From Trebonia sp963822615 (GTDB lineage Bacteria > Actinomycetota > Actinomycetes > Streptosporangiales > Streptosporangiaceae), in NCBI GenBank assembly GCA_963822615.1, contig CAWGIM010000015.1:496001-560000 (forward strand): a stretch of DNA of 64,000 nt, given 5' to 3'. The translations under genes were made by a program, and so were the position numbers. Below are positions 51,138 through 58,017 of this stretch, in pieces. The notes beneath the pieces were generated by a model. That model did not search any database. It saw only the letters and a list, made by a program, of their open reading frames with translations, and was not told where the DNA came from. Every line of letters starts with the position of its first letter. The first letter of the stretch is position 1.

Positions 51138-51380
51138 ATGGTGATGCCTCGCGACGAGTACCTGGTCACGACGCCGCGTGACCTGGGCGCGGCACTGAAG
51201 CACTTCCGCGGGACGGCGGGGGTGACCCAGGTGGAGGCGGCCGAGGCGATGGGGATCGGGCAGTCGTACCTGTCTTCGCTTGAGGGCGGTAAGTTCGGCA
51301 GCTCGCTGCGGCACGCGCTGCGCCTGCTGCGCTTCGTCGGCTGCGAAGTCGTCGTCCGGCCAAGGGCACCGCGTGGCTGA
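51138..51380 (+). CDS. hipB: HipB-like XRE-family antitoxin
   Basis: The 80-residue protein is almost entirely a helix-turn-helix: LGAALKHFRGTAGVTQVEAA, EAMGIGQSYLSSLEGGKFGS, then a C-terminal strand CEVVVRP as in HipB. It should bind and neutralise the HipA kinase encoded next and repress the operon through the upstream dyad. The hipA start lies 8 nt inside this gene. Confidence 0.85.
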   Translation: MVMPRDEYLVTTPRDLGAALKHFRGTAGVTQVEAAEAMGIGQSYLSSLEGGKFGSSLRHALRLLRFVGCEVVVRPRAPRG

Positions 51381-52635
51381 CCGCATCGTCGCGTGGCTCT
51401 ACGGCACGCCGGTCGCGGCCCTGTCCCGCGCGCCGGACTTCCGTATCCGGCTTGACTGGCGGCCGGAGGGAACCGGGCGGTGGGGACTGGGCAGCCCGGT
51501 GCTGTCGACCGGGCTGCCGCTCGGCGCCCCTATCGGTCCCAGGGACCTGCGCGGGCTCGACTTCTTCGAGAACGTCCTGCCCGAGGGGCCGGCCCTGGCC
51601 CGGATGGCTGAGCTGGCCGGGGTCCGGCCAGCGGACACGTACGGCATCCTGAGGATGTTCGGCCGCGATTGCGCCGGGGCGGTCATGCTGCTGCCAGAAG
51701 GCGATCAGCCCGGGGCGGGCGCCCGCAGCGGGTATACCCCGATGACGTCCGGCGACCTGCGCCAGGTGCTCGGTTCACTCGACGTCGCGCCGCTGGCGGC
51801 CGCGCCGGAACGCGGCTTCCGGCCCTCGCTGGCCGGTTTCCAGCGCAAGGCGCTGCTCGGCCGGTCCCCGGACGGAACCTGGCAGCTTCCGGTCGGCGAC
51901 GCGCCTTCGACCTGGATCCTCAAGCCCGACGGGCCCCATCAGATGGCGGCCAACGAGGCCACCTGCCTGCTGCTCGCGACCGCCTGCGGGCTCGAAGCGG
52001 CCCAGGCGGAACTGCTGGACGTCGCTGGCCTGGCCGTACTCGCGGTCCGGCGTTACGACCGGCTCCCGCCGCCGGACGGCGGGCTGCCAGGCCGGCTCCA
52101 TCAGGAGGACGGCTGCCAGGCCACCGCCAGCCCGCCCGGGATGAAATACGAAGAGCAGGGCGGCCCGGCGCTGCGTGACCTGGCTGAACTGCTGCGGAAC
52201 TTCGGTGACCCGGCCGACCTGGCCCGCCTGCTGCAACGCGCCACCTTCAACATGGCCGTCGGCAACGCCGACGCGCACGCGAAGAACTTCTCCGTGCTGC
52301 ACGACCCGGACGGTAGCGCGATCAGGCTCGCCCCGCTGTACGACGTGCTGTCCACGGTCGCGCTAGAACTGAAGGACGGCGCCGGGCAGCCGCTGCGGGC
52401 GGACACCCACCTCGGCCAGCGGGTCGGCGGGCAGGTCGACATCGGGCAGGTCACCGCGGCCAGCCTGGTGGACGAAGGGGCGGCCTGGGGCCTCCGGCGG
52501 CGGGCGGCCGCGGCGGTAGTCGCCGAGACTCTTGACCGGGTCCTGGCCGCGGTCGACGACCTGCCAGGCGACGAGCGGGTGCTTGCCGTCATCAAGCGGC
52601 AGGCCGAGCGGGTCAGCCAGGCTTGCCCCGGCTGA
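51373..52635 (+). CDS. hipA: HipA-like serine/threonine kinase toxin
   Basis: GTG 51373 (VADRIVAW) overlaps the end of hipB. The 420-residue protein has the HipA N-terminal subdomain (DFFENVLPEGPALARMAELA, DTYGILRMFGRDCAGAV), the LAGFQRKALLG loop, STWILKPDGPH with the ATP-binding Lys, catalytic NADAHAKNFSVL and metal-binding LAPLYDVLST. HipA toxins phosphorylate glutamyl-tRNA synthetase or related targets and induce dormancy. All catalytic residues are present, so it should be active when free of HipB. Confidence 0.9.
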   Translation: MADRIVAWLYGTPVAALSRAPDFRIRLDWRPEGTGRWGLGSPVLSTGLPLGAPIGPRDLRGLDFFENVLPEGPALARMAELAGVRPADTYGILRMFGRDCAGAVMLLPEGDQPGAGARSGYTPMTSGDLRQVLGSLDVAPLAAAPERGFRPSLAGFQRKALLGRSPDGTWQLPVGDAPSTWILKPDGPHQMAANEATCLLLATACGLEAAQAELLDVAGLAVLAVRRYDRLPPPDGGLPGRLHQEDGCQATASPPGMKYEEQGGPALRDLAELLRNFGDPADLARLLQRATFNMAVGNADAHAKNFSVLHDPDGSAIRLAPLYDVLSTVALELKDGAGQPLRADTHLGQRVGGQVDIGQVTAASLVDEGAAWGLRRRAAAAVVAETLDRVLAAVDDLPGDERVLAVIKRQAERVSQACPG

Positions 52636-52637
52636 CG

Positions 52638-53522
52638 TCAGCCTTCCAGCGGCATCAGCTCGGCCGCGAAGCCGGCGATGAACTCCGCTAGCGGGATCGC
52701 GGCGGTGGCAGGCCGGATGACGAACTTGCTCAGCCCGGCGCCGGCGTAGGCCTCGATCAGCCGCCGCGCGCCCGCCCAGCCGTCGGCCACCAGCGTGGCC
52801 GGGTCGGTATCGGGCCTGCGCCGCCTGACCAGTGCCGCCAGCGCGTCGGGGATGCCGTCGAAGGCGACCCCCAGGCTGATGCCGAAGTGGTCCTGCTCCA
52901 CCGCCCGGCCGGCCTGGTCAGCGGCGGCGTTGATGACGGCGACCGCGTCCCCGGCCTCGGCCGGGGTCAGGAAGGAGCCGAGCCAGCCGTCGCCCAGCCG
53001 CCCCACCCGGCGCAGCCCGGCGGGGGCCGAGCCGCCCAGCCAGATGTCGAGCGGCTTGGCCGGAAGCGGCCCGGCCGACGCGTCCTGCACGTCGAAGAAG
53101 CTCCCGTGGAACGTCACCGCCTCGTTGGCCAGCATCAGCCGCAGCAGCGTCAGCGCCTCGTCGAAGACCGCCGCCCGCTGGCCCGGCGGCACCGGGAACA
53201 GCACCCGCTCGGCGGCGCTGGCGGGCTGCAGGCCGAATACCGGCAGCACCCGCCCCGGTGCCAGCCCGGCGAGCGAGGTGAGCTGCTTGGCGACGAGTAC
53301 CGGGTGCCGTCCCGGCAGCACCGAGATGCCGCTGCCCGCCTTCAGCCGGGTGGTCTTCGCCAGCGCGAACGCCATGCCGGTGAACGGCTCCACGGCCGGG
53401 CCGTAGACGGTCTCCGGCAGCCACAGCGAGTCGATGCCGGCCGCCTCGAGCAGCTCGACCGCCGCACCGAACTCGCCTGCCGTCACGGCCGGGCCGAACG
53501 ACACCCCGATGCGGACTCCCAT
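52638..53522 (-). CDS. LLM-class (luciferase-like) flavin/F420-dependent oxidoreductase
   Basis: The 294-residue product is a bacterial-luciferase-like TIM barrel: IGVSFGPAVTAGEFGAAVEL, TTRLKAGSGISVLPGRHPVL, EALTLLRLMLANEAVTFHG and PLDIWLGGSAPAGLRRVGRL. Actinobacterial members mostly use coenzyme F420; the substrate is unknown. TAGCGT lies 6 nt before ATG 53522, suggesting leaderless transcription. It is convergent with hipA (2-bp gap). Confidence 0.86.
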   Translation of the reverse strand: MGVRIGVSFGPAVTAGEFGAAVELLEAAGIDSLWLPETVYGPAVEPFTGMAFALAKTTRLKAGSGISVLPGRHPVLVAKQLTSLAGLAPGRVLPVFGLQPASAAERVLFPVPPGQRAAVFDEALTLLRLMLANEAVTFHGSFFDVQDASAGPLPAKPLDIWLGGSAPAGLRRVGRLGDGWLGSFLTPAEAGDAVAVINAAADQAGRAVEQDHFGISLGVAFDGIPDALAALVRRRRPDTDPATLVADGWAGARRLIEAYAGAGLSKFVIRPATAAIPLAEFIAGFAAELMPLEG

Positions 53523-53528
53523 GCCGCT

Positions 53529-53534
53529 ACGCTA
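53529..53534 (-). promoter_or_regulatory. -10 element of leaderless LLM oxidoreductase gene
   Basis: TAGCGT on the minus strand lies 6 nt before ATG 53522. Confidence 0.45.
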
Positions 53535-53617
53535 CCTCGGCCCGCCACGATGACTTTGCCCGGCTGACGCCGTCTGCCCTGGTGCACGCGGAACTCAGAT
53601 CCCGAGGGGGAGCAGCC

Positions 53618-54373
53618 ATGACCCGACCGACCGGTGCACCGTGCTGGATCGACCTGATGACCTCCGACGCCGGGCGGGTGACGCCCTTCTACAGCGAGCT
53701 GTTCGGCTGGACCGCGGGGGAGGGGTCGCCCGAGTTCGGCGGCTACTTCATGTTCATGAACGACGGCGTTCCGGTGGCCGGCTGCATGCCCAACCAGCCG
53801 GGCACCGGCGTCCCCGACGGGTGGTCGGTGTACCTGTCGGCCGCCGACGCCAAGGCGGCCGCCGACGCGGCGATCGCGCATGGCGGCACCCTCCGCGAGG
53901 GACCGCTCGACATCGCCGACCTGGGCACCGAGGTGATCCTGAACGACGCGGTGGGTGCCCGGGTCGGCGCCTGGCAGCCCAAGGCGTTCCCCGGCCTTCC
54001 CGCGGTCTCCCGCCAGCCCGGCACGCCCGGTTACTTCGAGCTGCTGACCCGCGACTACGGCCGCGCGGTGCGGTTCTACGCCGACGTGTTCGGCTGGGAC
54101 GGGCAGCAGGTGAGCGACACCGACGAGTTCCGGCTGACGGTGCTGGCCGACGGCGGCCAGACGTTCGCCGGGATCATGGACGCGTCCCGCTTCCTGCCCG
54201 CGGGCGAGGACGACCGCTGGTACGCGTACCTCCAGGTGGCCGACACCGACGCGGCCCTGGCCGCGGTCACCCGGCTGGGCGGGACGGTGACCGAGCCGGC
54301 CATGGACACCCCCTACGGCCGGCTGGCGGCCGCCGCCGACCCGCTCGGCGCCCGCTTCAAGATCATGGGCTAG
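53618..54373 (+). CDS. VOC-family protein with two glyoxalase-like domains
   Basis: ATG 53618 follows GAGGGGGAG. The 251-residue product is a tandem of two VOC domains: the first opens WIDLMTSDAGRVTPFYSELF, the second YFELLTRDYGRAVRFYADVF, each ending with a PxG-containing strand (LNDAVGARVGAW and AADPLGARFKIMG). This resembles the 27-kDa hydroxylase-like proteins (Streptomyces pristinamycin/daunorubicin-cluster type) of uncertain function. Its last 11 bp overlap the next gene tail-to-tail. Confidence 0.86.
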   Translation: MTRPTGAPCWIDLMTSDAGRVTPFYSELFGWTAGEGSPEFGGYFMFMNDGVPVAGCMPNQPGTGVPDGWSVYLSAADAKAAADAAIAHGGTLREGPLDIADLGTEVILNDAVGARVGAWQPKAFPGLPAVSRQPGTPGYFELLTRDYGRAVRFYADVFGWDGQQVSDTDEFRLTVLADGGQTFAGIMDASRFLPAGEDDRWYAYLQVADTDAALAAVTRLGGTVTEPAMDTPYGRLAAAADPLGARFKIMG

Positions 54374-55394
54374 CGGGAGCCAGCGCGGTCATCGCCGCCA
54401 CGACCGGCTCCAGGCCGGGCCGGGCGGTGATGACCCGGACCACCGCCTCGTCCAGGCCCGCGCTGAGCCGGGCGAAGGCAGCCGGGGCGGCCGCCGCCGG
54501 GCCGTAGTAGCCGACCGCCCGCAGCATGTCGTCGGGGACCGCGGCCACCAGCTCGCCCACGGCCGCGCCCGCGTCACGCCGTGCCTCCAGCTCAGCCAGC
54601 ACCGGGTCGAACCCCATGCTCGCGAACAGGCCGCGGTAGCCCGCGTCGGGCGGCATACCGGGGTGCCCGAGCGCGTAGCCGAGCACCTGGGCGCCGAGCG
54701 CCTGCCGGGCGGCGGCCACGTCGTCGTCGATGCAGACGCGGATGTACATGGTCAGCGGCACGTCGCCCGGGTCACGGCCGGCCCGGGCGGCGCCCGCGGC
54801 GACCTGCTGGCGGCTGTAGGCGATGCGCTCGGGCGAGGCCCAGTTGAGCAGCGCCCCGTCGGCTGTCTCGCCCGCCAGCCGGAGCATCTGCGGGCCGAGC
54901 GCGGCCAGGTAGACCGGGGCGGCGGGCAGCCCGGCCGCCCCCAGCGACGCCGACCGCGGCCAGCCGGGGGCGCCGTCGGCGACCAGCTCCCCGGCGGTGA
55001 CCGTGTCGCCCCGCAGCAGCCCGCGGACCGCGGTGACGTACTCGCGCATCACCGCGATCGGCCGGTTGGGCAGGCCCACCGACGCCCAGAAGCCGGGACC
55101 GTAGCCGCCGGTGCCGAGGCCGAGCACGAACCGCCCCCGGGAGAGCTGGGCCAGGGTGGCCGCCTGGGCGGCGAGGCCGGGCGGTGTCCACATCCGGGCG
55201 GCCGGCACGACCGAGATCCCGGTCCGCAGCGGGGTGTCCTGCGACCACGCCGCGCAGACGTGGAACGAGTCCGGCACGCCGCCGGCCGGGGTCCACAAGC
55301 TGCCGTAACCGAGCCGCGCCGCCTCCCGGGCGGCCACCCGGAGCTGGTCGAACGGCAGGCCGAGGCGGGCATCAAGCCCGACGCCAAGCATCAT
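54363..55394 (-). CDS. LLM-class F420-dependent oxidoreductase
   Basis: The 343-residue product is a luciferase-like barrel: VGLDARLGLPFDQLRVAARE, LRTGISVVPAARMWTPPGLA, LSRGRFVLGLGTGGYGPGF, REYVTAVRGLLRGDTVT and GLPAAPVYLAALGPQMLRLA. The layout fits F420-dependent reductases acting on unknown substrates. CATACT, close to a -10 consensus, lies 6 nt before ATG 55394, so the transcript may be leaderless. It shares no more than about fold-level similarity with the other LLM protein 840 bp away. Confidence 0.87.
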   Translation of the reverse strand: MMLGVGLDARLGLPFDQLRVAAREAARLGYGSLWTPAGGVPDSFHVCAAWSQDTPLRTGISVVPAARMWTPPGLAAQAATLAQLSRGRFVLGLGTGGYGPGFWASVGLPNRPIAVMREYVTAVRGLLRGDTVTAGELVADGAPGWPRSASLGAAGLPAAPVYLAALGPQMLRLAGETADGALLNWASPERIAYSRQQVAAGAARAGRDPGDVPLTMYIRVCIDDDVAAARQALGAQVLGYALGHPGMPPDAGYRGLFASMGFDPVLAELEARRDAGAAVGELVAAVPDDMLRAVGYYGPAAAAPAAFARLSAGLDEAVVRVITARPGLEPVVAAMTALAPASP

Positions 55395-55436
55395 CCTGGC
55401 AGTATGCCGCAGGCCGCCCGCGGCCCCGCCGCTGGG

Positions 55437-55616
55437 TTAGCCGCGGTCCTTACCGCCCGTGGCCAGGTCGCGCCAGCCGGACTCGGAGACCTCGACGCCG
55501 TAGCGCCTGGCGGCGGCCAGGATCCGCTGCCAGGCCTGGTCGCGCTCATCGTCGCTGACCCCCTCGACCTGGCCGAAGCGGGCGATCGCGTTGCGCACGT
55601 GGCGGGCGTCGGTCAA
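55437..55616 (-). pseudogene. Truncated DUF6582-like gene
   Basis: A 59-codon frame begins LTDARHVRNAIARFGQVEGV and ends WRDLATGGKDRG before the TAA at 55437. This is the C-terminal half of DUF6582-type small proteins (TDAxHVRNAIARFxQVEG). The N-terminal half (DxPDSAFAxP) is missing: immediately upstream is the end of vapC. The frame begins at a TTG inside the junction, so it is most likely a remnant cut off by the arrival of the toxin-antitoxin module. Confidence 0.65.
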
Positions 55617-55618
55617 GA

Positions 55619-55996
55619 TCAGTACGGGCGTTCTAGCTCAGGAAACATGGGAAAATGCCGGACGTTGAGCGTCGCGAGCTCCAGCCCCTCAGTGAGGGCG
55701 GTAGCTGCAATCAGGTAATCCCCGAGACCGATCCCTTGGTGGGAGCGGCGGTACTCCTGCATCAGCGTTGCCGCGCGCCAGGCGACCTGCTCGGTGACCT
55801 CGAACCGCTGCATGCTGCCGAGCAGACGCATCACCTCGCGCCGTTCCGGCGGACGCATGCCTCCCGCGACCTCGGTCAGGCTGACAACGCTGATCGCTAG
55901 CGGTCCGTCGGATTGCCTCGCGCTCACCAGCCAATCCCTGGCGGCGGTCCTGCCTCGAAGGTGCTCGATGAGGACGTCGCTGTCGACGAGGATCAA
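55619..55996 (-). CDS. vapC: VapC-type PIN-domain toxin
   Basis: The 125-residue protein has the PIN signature: MILVDSDVLIEHLRGR with the first acidic residues, SVVSLTEVAGGMRPPE with the conserved Glu, and GLGDYLIAATALTEGLELAT with the Asp pair, then LNVRHFPMFP. VapC toxins are Mg-dependent RNases acting on tRNA or rRNA. The start overlaps vapB by 4 bp (ATGA). All acidic positions are intact, so it should be active. Base composition is lower in GC than the neighbours. Confidence 0.92.
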   Translation of the reverse strand: MILVDSDVLIEHLRGRTAARDWLVSARQSDGPLAISVVSLTEVAGGMRPPERREVMRLLGSMQRFEVTEQVAWRAATLMQEYRRSHQGIGLGDYLIAATALTEGLELATLNVRHFPMFPELERPY

Positions 55997-56247
55997 GCGT
56001 CGGCCAGCCGGTCCAGGTAATCCGTGCGCGCATCCCGTGCACGGGAGAACTGCTCTCGGTCTGCTAGGACTCCGAAGGAACCGTTGATGGCGGCGAGGTC
56101 GGCCGTGAGGTCGGCGCCAGGATTTCCGCCCATGGCCCGGTCAATTAGCGCCCGGATCAGTTCCGCACGGGAAACGCCTTCAGCTTCCGCCGCCCGGTCC
56201 AGGGCGGCCGCCTGGCCTTCCGCCAGGTAGATGTTGGTCCGCTTCAT
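55993..56247 (-). CDS. vapB: Ribbon-helix-helix antitoxin, VapB type
   Basis: The start is ATG 56247 (MKRTNIYLAEGQAAALDRAA); an earlier ATG at 56259 lies in the promoter. The 84-residue product has an N-terminal ribbon-helix-helix (TNIYLAEGQ, VSRAELIRALIDRAM) and a flexible C-terminus that should wrap the toxin. It is followed with ATGA overlap by vapC. TATGAT lies 7 nt before the start, consistent with leaderless transcription and autoregulation. Confidence 0.9.
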   Translation of the reverse strand: MKRTNIYLAEGQAAALDRAAEAEGVSRAELIRALIDRAMGGNPGADLTADLAAINGSFGVLADREQFSRARDARTDYLDRLADA

Positions 56248-56254
56248 ACACCAC

Positions 56255-56260
56255 ATCATA
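56255..56260 (-). promoter_or_regulatory. -10 element of leaderless vapB
   Basis: TATGAT on the minus strand lies 7 nt before ATG 56247; adjacent GTATGATG/ATGTATGATGT words repeat and may be the antitoxin operator. Confidence 0.5.
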
Positions 56261-56302
56261 CATCAGCGAGCGATTATCTGGTCGTCAAGCGGCCGGGATG
56301 AC

Positions 56303-57055
56303 CTAGAGCCCGCCGCCCAGGGTCACCCCGCCGTCCAGGGTGAGGGTCTGCCCGGTGATCCAGCTCGCCTGGTCGGACAGCAGGAACGCGACCGCGCCGG
56401 CGACGTCGGCCGGCACCCCGAGGCGCTTGAGCGGGTAGGCGGCGGAGACCTCTTCCTCGCGGCCCTCGTACAGGGCGGTGGCGAACTTGGTCTTCACCAC
56501 CGCGGGCGCGACCGCGTTCACCCGGATGCCGGGGCCGAGCTCGACCGCCAGCTCGGTGGTGAGCCGGATCAGCGCCGCCTTGCTCACCCCGTACATGCCG
56601 ATCCCGGGGCTGGCGCGCAGCCCGGCGACCGAGGCGACGTTCACCACCGAGCCGCCGTGCTCGCCCATCCAGGCGTCCCGCGCCCGCCTGATCCAGGCGA
56701 GCGGCGCCAGCACGTTGACGGCGAGGATCTTGGCGGCGGCGGCCGGGTCGGTGTCGATCACCGGGCCGTAGACGGGGTTGATGCCGGTGTTGTTGACCAG
56801 CATGTCCAGCCGCCCGAAGGCCTTGATGGCGCTGGCTACCGCCTCCGCCTGGTGGTCGGCGTCATCGGCCCGGCCGGGGACCGCGATGGCCGCGTCCGGG
56901 CCGCCCAGCTCGGCCACGGCCGCCTCAAGCGCCTCCGGGCGCCGGGCGGTGACGCACACCCGGGCACCGTGCCGCACCAGCTCGGCGGCGATGCCGAGGC
57001 CGATGCCCCGGCTGGCGCCGGTGATGATGGCGACGCGGTCCCGTAGCGATTCCAT
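56303..57055 (-). CDS. Short-chain dehydrogenase/reductase, FabG-like
   Basis: The 250-residue product is a classical SDR: IITGASRGIGLGIAAELVRH, VNNTGINP, the catalytic VASVAG Ser, YGVSKAALIRLTTELAVELG (Tyr-x-x-x-Lys), and C-terminal WITGQTLTLDGGVTLGGG typical of FabG-like enzymes. Arg after the Rossmann loop (CVTARR) suggests NADP preference. It lies downstream of the PKS/GHMP gene block but has its own TACGGT promoter element, so its role there is open. Convergent or divergent partners are absent. Confidence 0.9.
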   Translation of the reverse strand: MESLRDRVAIITGASRGIGLGIAAELVRHGARVCVTARRPEALEAAVAELGGPDAAIAVPGRADDADHQAEAVASAIKAFGRLDMLVNNTGINPVYGPVIDTDPAAAAKILAVNVLAPLAWIRRARDAWMGEHGGSVVNVASVAGLRASPGIGMYGVSKAALIRLTTELAVELGPGIRVNAVAPAVVKTKFATALYEGREEEVSAAYPLKRLGVPADVAGAVAFLLSDQASWITGQTLTLDGGVTLGGGL

Positions 57056-57061
57056 TGGCCG

Positions 57062-57067
57062 ACCGTA
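57062..57067 (-). promoter_or_regulatory. -10 element of leaderless SDR gene
   Basis: TACGGT on the minus strand lies 6 nt before ATG 57055. Confidence 0.45.
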
Positions 57068-57098
57068 CCAGGGGCCGCCGGGAACGGCGACGGGCCGG

Positions 57099-58017
57099 TT
57101 ACAGGGGCGCTGGCTGGTCGGGGCCGGCCGCGGGGGTGAAGGTGAGGAAGTGCGGCGGCCGGGCCCCGCCGCGGTCGAACTCGGTGCTGATCTCGGCCTG
57201 CACCGCGGTGACCCGGTCGACCGGGACGAGCAGGCAGGCCGGGCGGCCGGGCCCGTCGGCGACCGCCCGGCCGCCGAGCGCGCCCGCCCGCAGCCCGGCC
57301 GCCACCGCCGCGTTCTGCACGCCCTCGCCCAGGTGCTGCTCGTGCGCGAGGGTGAGCAGCGTGCCGAGCAATTCGAAGTCGCCGGCGGCGGCCGCCGCGG
57401 CGGCGTCGGCGACCGGGGAGTCCTCGGCTGGCGCCTGCCGGGCGTCGCGGCGCACCCGGGTGTCGACCAGCATCAGCCGCAGCCCGGCGGCCGCGAGGTC
57501 GCAGGAAAGCTGGTGGGCGCCGAGCGCTGCCTGCCCTTCGGCGTGCTCCGCCTCCGGCCCGCGCGCGGCCGGGTGGCCCAGGCACAGCCGGATCGCGGTT
57601 TCGATCGCCGCACTCATCCCGGCGCCGGACCCGTCTGGCAGCTCGGAGCGGACCAGCAGCCGGGTGCCGGCGTCAGCCGGCCGGGTGGCGGCCGGCCGGG
57701 TCTGGCAGCGCCAGGGCGGGCCCGGCCCAGGCCGGCCCGTGGCCGGCCGCCGCGGCCGCGGCGGTCACCCGCTCGTGCTCGCCCGGCCGTTCCATCAGCA
57801 CCAGCTCGATGACCCCGTCCCCGCTCGGCCCGGCCGCGGCGACCGCGCTCCACGGCGCCGCCACGGTGAGCCGCAGCGGCCCGCTGGCCAGCAGCGTCAC
57901 CGTGCCGGGCACGCGCCAGACGGTGGCCGGCCGCCCGCCGAACTCGGCGCCGTACCCCTGCAGCGCCATCCGGATGGCCGGCGCGAGCGACAATTGCCAG
58001 TCAAGTTCCGTTGTCAT
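57099..58017 (-). pseudogene. Galactokinase-like GHMP-fold protein, degenerate and frameshifted
   Basis: From ATG 58017 (after CTGGAG) the frame encodes MTTELDWQLSLAPAIR, GAEFGGRPATVWRVPGTVTL, then a beta-rich stretch like the galactokinase N-terminus, but the GEHTDY sugar-binding motif is absent. Near 57690 the frame shifts; the continuation SELPDGSGAGMSAAIETAI is the GHMP phosphate-binding motif, followed by a C-terminal half with LMLVDTRVRRDA, GDFELLGTLLTLAHEQH and a VPVDRV strand, ending at 57099. Rejoined it is ~305 residues. It probably no longer phosphorylates galactose. It is coupled to the PKS gene by an ATGA overlap with a downstream-frame stop. Confidence 0.65.
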
